DNA of 64,000 nucleotides from UBA1845 sp002338715 (GTDB lineage: Bacteria; Planctomycetota; Phycisphaerae; UBA1845). The notes under the pieces are model-generated. The model did no database searches, was not told the origin of the DNA, and saw nothing but the letters and a program-made list of their open reading frames with translations. The stretch covers positions 1 through 64,000 of the forward strand of contig DAORAL010000017.1 in the NCBI GenBank assembly GCA_035344155.1. Reading direction: 5' to 3'. A program made the position numbers and the translations under genes. Positions 58,936-64,000 of the stretch are shown piece by piece. Within the stretch, counting starts at the first letter, position 1, and each line of letters starts with the position of its first letter.

Positions 58936-59156
58936 GCAGGTGTCTCAGCCGGGCGGCTATCCCGCGGGGCATGATCATCGCACTTTAGACAGTCGAGCAA
59001 TTGGCCGAGCATTCGCGTGCGCCCTTCGAATGTCGTGACCCACTCACGAACCACCCACGGTGGACCATGGCGTACATGTTCATTGTGCCCGCAGGCGAGT
59101 TGGGCGACCCAGTGCCCCTCATCATCCTGATGATATCCGACAATCGGATGCTTCAT
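58932..59156 (-). CDS. DUF3565 family protein
   Basis: 74 aa. The start overlaps the rrf2 stop as ATGA, so translation is coupled. The family is seen from KHPIVGYHQDDEGHWVAQLA, CGHNEHVRHGPPWVVREWVT, then GRTRMLGQLLDCLKCD. Conserved Cys and His (CGHxxHxRH...CxxC) suggest a small metal-binding protein. Family members are often found beside redox or stress genes; the role is unknown. The final codons overlap the -35 of the marR promoter. Confidence 0.85.
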   Translation of the reverse strand: MKHPIVGYHQDDEGHWVAQLACGHNEHVRHGPPWVVREWVTTFEGRTRMLGQLLDCLKCDDHAPRDSRPAETPA

Positions 59157-59578
59157 GGAGAAATTTCGCGTAAGGGCACGATGGGATTGGTGGATTCCAG
59201 GAGTTGGCGGATCGTTACGGCCGCAAACGCAGACTCTGTTGCGGCAAAAGCTTGGTCGAGTTCCGCATGCAGCGGGCACAGTGCCGTGTGCGATTTTAGT
59301 CCAAGTGGGCATGCGGTGATGCGTTCCAGCGGCGCGACCGCATTGATGACATCCAGAATCGTCACTTTGTCAGTGGGCCTCGCCAGGGCGTAGCCACCTC
59401 CTGGTCCGCTGCGGGACGCAAGCAACCCAGACGTCGCCAAGTCTTGCAAGACGCGCGTCAAATAGCGGCGCGGCACCTTTGTCCTTTCCGCGAGCAGGTC
59501 TGCCGGCAAGGGGGTCTGCGTGTCGGCGGCCAAACAGGTCACGGCTCGCAGCGCGTATTCGGCTGTTTTCGAAATCAT
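59153..59578 (-). CDS. Rrf2 family transcriptional regulator (NsrR-like position)
   Basis: 141 aa from the ATG at 59578. The winged helix MISKTAEYALRAVTCLAADT and VPRRYLTRVLQDLATSGLLA, with wing SRSGPGGGYALAR, is typical of Rrf2 proteins. The ligand region has CPLGLKSHTALCPLH, two Cys instead of the three of NsrR/IscR, so a [2Fe-2S] or [4Fe-4S] cluster would need other ligands. It is divergent from hmp, as nsrR often is, and a two-copy motif resembling NsrR half-sites lies between them. NO sensing is likely but not proven. It is cotranscribed with DUF3565. Confidence 0.85.
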   Translation of the reverse strand: MISKTAEYALRAVTCLAADTQTPLPADLLAERTKVPRRYLTRVLQDLATSGLLASRSGPGGGYALARPTDKVTILDVINAVAPLERITACPLGLKSHTALCPLHAELDQAFAATESAFAAVTIRQLLESTNPIVPLREISP

Positions 59579-59606
59579 GGTTCTTTCCGTGAATAAGCTT
59601 TGCTCC

Positions 59607-59646
59607 AATTCTACACCTTGACGAGCAGATTTGTATTCTATACCTT
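59607..59646. promoter_or_regulatory. Direct repeat resembling NsrR half-sites between rrf2 and hmp
   Basis: On the minus strand AAGGTGTAGAATT (59607-59619) and AAGGTATAGAAT (59635-59646). Known NsrR sites have half-sites like AAGRTGYATTT. Here two copies stand in the same direction, 28 bases apart. A TTGACG at 59618-59623 (plus strand) overlaps the first copy and could be the -35 of hmp. Confidence 0.5.
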
Positions 59647-59711
59647 CGAGTGATTAATTGTTTTCGTTCGCTGCCTTGAAGGCAGCAACCACCAATCACA
59701 CAGGAATACGC

Positions 59712-60965
59712 ATGCTCAGCGAGAAAACGATCCAGATCGTCAAGGACATCACCGCGGTTGTGGCTGCCAACGCGGAAACCATCACGCGTCGGTTTTACGA
59801 ACGAATGTTTCAGGGCAACCCAGAGGTGAAGGCATTCTTCAATCAGGCCCATCAGCATTCCGGCGGCCAGCAAAAGGCTTTGGCAGGAGCAATCTGCGCG
59901 TACTTCACCCATATCGATCGCCCGGCCGTGCTAATGCCCGCCGTCGAATTGATCGCTCACAAGCACTGCTCGCTTGGCATCAAGGCTGAGCATTACCCGA
60001 TCGTCGGCAAACACCTTCTCGATGCGATCAAGGACGTCCTGGGCGATGCGGCAACCGACGAAATTATTGGCGCGGTGGCCGAAGCCTACGGGTTTCTTGC
60101 GGACATTTTCATTGGGCGTGAAGGAAAGATTTATGAAGAACAACGATCCATGCCGGGCGGTTGGAATGGTTACCGCACCTTCGTGGTCGACCGGAAAGTG
60201 CCGGAAAACGAAGTGGTCACATCGTTTTACCTGAAGCCCGACGATGAAGAACCGTTGCCGCCATTCAAGCCTGGGCAATATATCACCGTTCAGTTTGACC
60301 ATCCGAACACACCGACGTCGCCGCGAAACTACAGCTTGTCAGATCGCACGGGTGAGCAGCACTACCGCATTAGCGTCAAGCGCGAGGGACGACTCGTACA
60401 CGATGCCCCGGACGGTTTAATCTCCACGCACCTCCACGACGAAATCGAAGTGGGACATCGCATTAAAGTTGGCCCGCCATGCGGCGAATTCACGATGGAT
60501 CCAGAGGAATCCATCAACAAACCCATTGTATTTATTGCGGGTGGCATCGGTATTACGCCATTGCTGTCGATGGCCAAATCAAAAGTTCACGCGGACCCTA
60601 GGGCGTCGATCTGCTTGATTCAAGCCGCCCGGAACAGCAAAGCGCACACGTTTGCAAATGAGATTCGCGACCTTGCGCGGGTCGCCGCGAACATGCAGGT
60701 GCGAGTGCTTTACGATACACCTTGTCCCGGTGACGTGGCTGACGGCATGTGCGATGATACCGGGTTCGTGACGACCGAGTATTTGTGTAAATGGACGCCA
60801 TATACCGATGCAGAGTTCTATTTCTGCGGTCCACCACCATTCATGACACAAATCCGCGCAAGCTTGCGAGAACTCGGCGTAGACGATTCCCGTATTCGGT
60901 ATGAGTTTTTCGGACCGCTGCAGGAACTTGAGCAGGAATCGGTTGCTGCACCCATCTCGATATGA
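59712..60965 (+). CDS. hmp: Flavohaemoglobin, nitric oxide dioxygenase
   Basis: 417 aa from the ATG at 59712, preceded by CAGGAATACGC. Domain order is globin (1-135; VELIAHKHCSLGIKAEHYPI with the proximal His region), FAD-binding (150-255; FKPGQYITVQF, RNYSLSD) and NAD-binding (265-400; IAGGIGITPLLSM, FYFCGPPPFM, YEFFGPLQEL). It oxidises NO to nitrate using O2 and NADH. It is divergent from the Rrf2 gene with putative binding sites between, a standard arrangement for NO detoxification. No terminator was seen after it. Confidence 0.97.
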   Translation: MLSEKTIQIVKDITAVVAANAETITRRFYERMFQGNPEVKAFFNQAHQHSGGQQKALAGAICAYFTHIDRPAVLMPAVELIAHKHCSLGIKAEHYPIVGKHLLDAIKDVLGDAATDEIIGAVAEAYGFLADIFIGREGKIYEEQRSMPGGWNGYRTFVVDRKVPENEVVTSFYLKPDDEEPLPPFKPGQYITVQFDHPNTPTSPRNYSLSDRTGEQHYRISVKREGRLVHDAPDGLISTHLHDEIEVGHRIKVGPPCGEFTMDPEESINKPIVFIAGGIGITPLLSMAKSKVHADPRASICLIQAARNSKAHTFANEIRDLARVAANMQVRVLYDTPCPGDVADGMCDDTGFVTTEYLCKWTPYTDAEFYFCGPPPFMTQIRASLRELGVDDSRIRYEFFGPLQELEQESVAAPISI

Positions 60966-61042
60966 TTGCGGGAATGGCTGAGTGCGGCGTTTAAGTCGAA
61001 AACGCCATTGATCCAGTGCGATCAATTCCGCCGCACCGGATT

Positions 61043-61462
61043 TCACATCGGTGTTGGCGTAAAGTTGCCTACCAGCGAAAGCGAAATCGGCGACAGCCTC
61101 GCACGAAACACGCCGCCTCGGACGGCTGGGTCTTTGTTCATGACAGCTTCGGCTGTTTCGCGATCTTTGGCTTTGAGGATGACGATGCCGGTGTAGGGTG
61201 GGTCGGTGGATGGGCCGGCCAATAGGACGGTGCCTTCGCCTGTTAGCTTCTTGAGGTATTCAAAGTGAGCGCCGACTTTGCGGGCTTCGTCGGGTGTGGG
61301 TTCGGTGATGAAGCCTTCGCGGACCGGATGGATGTAATAGATGTAGTGCGGGTCCGGTGGCGGGGCGGTTTGTGCTTCCGTGTCCACTTTGGTCTGCGAG
61401 CAGCCGGTGAGTGTCGCGGCGATGATGAGGCACGTGAGCAGGGCGTTAAAACGATTCTTCAC
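61043..61462 (-). CDS. YciI-domain lipoprotein
   Basis: 139 aa from a GTG start with GGAG upstream. The signal peptide RFNALLTCLIIAATLTGC ends in a lipobox (LTGC). The rest is a YciI-like ferredoxin fold (YYIHPVREGFITEPTPDEAR, HFEYLKKLTGEGTVLLAGP, TGIVILKAKDRETAEAVMNK). YciI proteins are small, often dehydrochlorinase-like or partner proteins; a lipid-anchored one is uncommon. The Asp and His residues used in some family members are partly present (DPPYTG, HFEYL). Its role is unknown. It lies convergent to hmp. Confidence 0.8.
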   Translation of the reverse strand: MKNRFNALLTCLIIAATLTGCSQTKVDTEAQTAPPPDPHYIYYIHPVREGFITEPTPDEARKVGAHFEYLKKLTGEGTVLLAGPSTDPPYTGIVILKAKDRETAEAVMNKDPAVRGGVFRARLSPISLSLVGNFTPTPM

Positions 61463-61495
61463 GGTAAATGCTCCGATGGAATGCGTGGACGAATT

Positions 61496-61570
61496 GTAGG
61501 GTGCGGTTTACCGCACCTTTTATTGATTGCGCATCGTTTTGATTAGCAGGTGCGGCGAGCCGCACCCTAC
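61496..61570. repeat. REP-like double palindrome (GTAGGGTGCGG type)
   Basis: GTAGGGTGCGGTTTACCGCA begins it and GCCGCACCCTAC ends it; each end is itself a hairpin (GGTGCGG...CCGCACC). Its length (75 bases), layout and GTAGGGT/ACCCTAC ends match the copies at 10771, 11991 and 33486. It lies between the YciI gene's leader and the end of kdsA. Confidence 0.8.
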
Positions 61571-61586
61571 GCGAGTGACGATAGCT

Positions 61587-62405
61587 CTACGGCAATGCTT
61601 CGCGCAGGCGGCAGCAGTCTTGCAATAGTGATTCGAACAAGTCCAGCGGCAATTGGGTGGCCGCGTCGCTCATCGCCGAATCCGGATCGTCGTGAACTTC
61701 CAAAAACAGCGCATCAGCCCCAGCCGCAATGGCCGACAGCGCCAGCGTCTTGATGAACTGCCGGTTGCCGCCCGTCTTGTCGCCGCCGGCGCCGGGGTGC
61801 TGGCAACTGTGCGTCGCGTCGAAAACCGTCGGCGCGATTTGCTTGAGCAGCGGGATAGCGGTCATGTCGTTGACCAGCCGCCCATATCCAAAAAAAGTGC
61901 CACGTTCTGTCAGCAACGCATTGTCGTTTCCGGTGGCTTGAATCTTCTTGATCGCCGGACCCATCTGCTCGGGGGCCATGAACTGCCCCTTCTTCACGTT
62001 GACGCATCGACCGGTGTTAGCCGCTGCGACCAGCAGGTCGGTTTGTCTGCACAAAAACGCGGGGATCTGCATGCAGTCGATCACCGGAGCGAGGGGAGCC
62101 ACCTGATCGGGCAGGTGGATGTCGGTGGTGACGGGCAGGCCCATCTCCCGACCGATCGCCGCGAAGATATCGATGGCCTTCTCCAACCCCGGTCCGCGAT
62201 ACGCGTTCGCGCTGGTTCGGTTGGCTTTGTCGAAACTGGCTTTGAACACCAGCGGCACATCAAGCCGCCGACAGATCGGGGCGATGGCGTCGGCCATCTT
62301 GAGTGTATGGTCGCGCGATTCAATCACGCACGGTCCGGCGATGATCGCCAGCGGTTGACCGGCACCGATTTTGACTTTGTCGATTTGAGCGCACTTAATC
62401 GCCAA
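61587..62405 (-). CDS. kdsA: 3-deoxy-8-phosphooctulonate (KDO-8-P) synthase
   Basis: 272 aa from a TTG start preceded by GAGAGG. Landmarks: LAIIAGPCVIESRDHTLKMA, FKASFDKANRTSANAYRGPG, LPVTTDIHLPDQVAPL, CRQTDLLVAAANTGRCVNVK, LTERGTFFGYGRLVNDM, FDATHSCQHPGAGG. It condenses PEP with arabinose 5-phosphate to make KDO-8-P for lipopolysaccharide. The CVNVKKGQF stretch keeps Asn as in the metal-independent group. Its presence implies a Gram-negative-type outer membrane with KDO. No other LPS gene is in the window. Confidence 0.96.
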   Translation of the reverse strand: MAIKCAQIDKVKIGAGQPLAIIAGPCVIESRDHTLKMADAIAPICRRLDVPLVFKASFDKANRTSANAYRGPGLEKAIDIFAAIGREMGLPVTTDIHLPDQVAPLAPVIDCMQIPAFLCRQTDLLVAAANTGRCVNVKKGQFMAPEQMGPAIKKIQATGNDNALLTERGTFFGYGRLVNDMTAIPLLKQIAPTVFDATHSCQHPGAGGDKTGGNRQFIKTLALSAIAAGADALFLEVHDDPDSAMSDAATQLPLDLFESLLQDCCRLREALP

Positions 62406-62645
62406 GGCACTAGCCTCTCAGTTGAATTCGAATGGGTTCACACACCAGCTCACGCGCGGACCGACCACCGCCAGGGGGCGAGCAACCGTCTGCGGGCCTA
62501 CACCCGGGCGACGGTATAACGGTTGGGGGTTGGCGTCAATCGATGGGTTGCGGACGGGTTTGGGCATTCCGCTACCCCTTCAAAGGCCGATCCCGCAAGC
62601 CGCCAATGATGCGAAAATCGCATTTTCAAAATACCGAACATTTCC

Positions 62646-62674
62646 CTTACAAATGCCGATGGGTGGTGTATAAT
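62646..62674 (+). promoter_or_regulatory. Promoter of dinB
   Basis: CTTACA, 17 bases, TATAAT. The -10 covers the ATG at 62673, which therefore cannot be the translation start. No LexA box of a known type was found overlapping it. The 62406-62723 stretch holds nothing else seen. Confidence 0.65.
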
Positions 62675-62723
62675 GATCCGTGGAGATCGAGGATTCGAGC
62701 AAGTCAACGGCGGAGGCGGACCC

Positions 62724-63995
62724 ATGGGAGACGGGCTGAAGACATCGCGTGAACCGAACGTAGCACCGGATGCGGAATGCGGGGCGGCTGTCGCCGATCG
62801 GGTGATTGCCCACGTCGATCTGGATGCGTTCTTTACGAGCGTGGAGCAATTGCTCGATCCGAGGTTGGCGGGCAAGCCGGTGGTGGTGGGCGGAGCTGCC
62901 AACGAACGTGGCGTGGTGGCGTCGGCATCCTACGAAGCCCGCGCTCGCGGCGTGTATGTGCCCATGCCGCTGACCCGGGCGTATCGCGTTTGCCCCGAGG
63001 CGCATTTTCTTCGTGGCCGCCACGACGAATACTCGAAGTTCAGCAAGCGCGTGTTCGAAATCTGCCAGAACGAAAGTCCAAGTTTCCAAGCCGCAAGCAT
63101 CGATGAGGGCTACCTCGACTGGACGAAGGAGCAGTGGCAGGCGCTCCATCCGCACGAGGCGATTCCGAAGCATTGGCCCATCGAGATGGCCACCCGCCTG
63201 CGCGATGTCATTCTGCGGCGCGTGGGGCTTAGTGTTTCGGTTGGTCTGGCGAAGAACCGGCTCGTCGCGAAGATCGCGAGCAAGTACTGCAAGCCGCGGG
63301 GGATTTGCCACGTTGCGGCTGGCTCTGAGCGGGCGTTCCTTCGTCCGATGCAGTTGGGGGTTGTTCCGGGGATTGGTCAACATGCCCAGGCGATGCTAGC
63401 CGCAACCGATCTGCACACGTTTGACGATGTGCATCAACTCAGCGCCGAAGAACTCGAAGCGCGCGTCGGTGCGAAGTGGGCGGAGCGTCTGACGCGGTTG
63501 GCCAACGGGGAAGGCAGCCGAACGATTGCGCTGTCGGGCCCGCCCAAGTCTGTCTCGAACGAAACGACATTCGCCCAGGATTGTCATGACCTTCAAGAGG
63601 TGCAGGCCGCACTCTATCGCATGGTCGAAAAGGCATCGTGGCGATTGCGGAAGGCGGGGCTGAAAGCCGGAACAATCAGCGTGAAACTGCGGACGGCTGA
63701 CTTTAAGACGATGGAGCGATCCAAGTCGTTGGGCTACCGCACCGATCAGCACCAGGAGGTTTACGCGTGCGCACAAGCGTTGTGTCGTGAGCAGATGACG
63801 CAGCGGGCCAACGCGATGTTCAAGGGCGTGCGATTGATCGGCGTGCGTCTGAGCAATCTGGATGCGGCGAGTAATCGGCAGTTGTTGCTGCACGATGAGC
63901 CGAGCGAGTGGAAGACGAATCGCGTGGATGAGACGGTGGATCAGATCAGGGCGAGATTCGGGTTCAAGAAACTGCTGACGGCTGGCGGAATTTGA
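62724..63995 (+). CDS. dinB: DNA polymerase IV (Y-family, DinB)
   Basis: 423 aa from the ATG at 62724, supported by GGAGGCGGACCC upstream and by the promoter position. Palm and finger motifs: AHVDLDAFFTSVEQLLDPRL (first catalytic Asp), ASYEARARGVYVPMPL, FQAASIDEGYLDWT (second acidic pair; usual form SIDEAYLD), VGLAKNRLVAKIASKYCKPRG. The helix-hairpin-helix part is VVPGIGQHAQAML, and the C-terminal little finger ends LLLHDEPSEWKTNRVDETVD. It performs error-prone synthesis past damaged bases. There is no umuD or imuA/B neighbour. The stop is five bases before the window end. Confidence 0.95.
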   Translation: MGDGLKTSREPNVAPDAECGAAVADRVIAHVDLDAFFTSVEQLLDPRLAGKPVVVGGAANERGVVASASYEARARGVYVPMPLTRAYRVCPEAHFLRGRHDEYSKFSKRVFEICQNESPSFQAASIDEGYLDWTKEQWQALHPHEAIPKHWPIEMATRLRDVILRRVGLSVSVGLAKNRLVAKIASKYCKPRGICHVAAGSERAFLRPMQLGVVPGIGQHAQAMLAATDLHTFDDVHQLSAEELEARVGAKWAERLTRLANGEGSRTIALSGPPKSVSNETTFAQDCHDLQEVQAALYRMVEKASWRLRKAGLKAGTISVKLRTADFKTMERSKSLGYRTDQHQEVYACAQALCREQMTQRANAMFKGVRLIGVRLSNLDAASNRQLLLHDEPSEWKTNRVDETVDQIRARFGFKKLLTAGGI

Positions 63996-64000
63996 ATCCT

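Overview
The window looks like a piece of a Planctomycetota chromosome, most likely class Phycisphaerae. The grounds are protein style rather than any rRNA marker: several proteins carry the CxxCxYxLxG...CPECG zinc ribbon common in planctomycete membrane proteins; secreted proteins carry DCNxNGIPDxxDI...TNGIPDEC repeats, FG-GAP/VCBS repeats, HAF repeats and short dockerin-like calcium-loop tails; and an ECF sigma factor sits beside a membrane protein with such a tail. kdsA implies a Gram-negative type envelope. No rRNA, tRNA, CRISPR array, prophage or complete insertion sequence was seen.

Layout. 1-2500: end of a Gly-rich secreted protein, then an ECF sigma factor and a membrane/dockerin protein. 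2600-5800: a decayed stretch with two copies of a ~213 bp inverted-repeat element, remnants of its left end, a broken wHTH gene, a zinc-ribbon protein, and a YqjD/YqjE-like membrane trio. 5900-9350: two paralogous FG-GAP lipoproteins. 9570-13160: a release-factor-like GGQ protein, moaB, pheA and a DAHP synthase, with inverted copies of a REP-like element before pheA and before the DAHP synthase. 13400-17860: a lipoprotein, a YgbA_NO protein, a cupin, a MauG-like dihaem peroxidase and phosphofructokinase. 18270-25460: the prkA-yeaH-spoVR stress trio followed by an HD-GYP/PilZ/HEAT protein. 25980-36380: a PilT-like ATPase, a GH31 glycosidase, a tightly coupled row of five zinc-ribbon membrane proteins, DUF456 and further zinc-ribbon proteins. 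37050-38810: a STAS protein and rplM-rpsI. 39080-53270: large secreted or surface proteins (HAF repeats; a seven-fold Cys-rich repeat; a lamin-tail plus caspase-like protein), an FtsX-type permease, a PQQ beta-propeller and a DUF6263 protein. 53530-57700: an HDOD-GGDEF protein and a flavoprotein/ferredoxin membrane fusion. 57880-60965: a redox and nitric-oxide cluster (thioredoxin-like protein, Cys-rich MarR, DUF3565, Rrf2, flavohaemoglobin). 61040-63995: YciI lipoprotein, kdsA, dinB.

How the genes fit together. Nitrosative and redox defence is the clearest theme: the Rrf2 regulator is divergent from hmp and a two-copy motif resembling NsrR half-sites lies between them; a MarR regulator with a four-Cys tail has a near-consensus promoter whose spacer holds a palindrome, and a related palindrome precedes the thioredoxin-like gene. 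The YgbA_NO/cupin pair at 14.2-14.9 kb may belong to the same response. A second theme is surface display: three unrelated proteins end in the same CxxGPG...dockerin-like tail, and two others end in a Cys-containing hydrophobic/Arg-rich tail that looks like a sorting signal.

The best candidates for something undescribed are a caspase-like domain whose Cys half precedes its His half (a possible circular permutation), the five-gene zinc-ribbon membrane array, and the shared C-terminal tails. All functional statements come from reading motifs; no database search was run.
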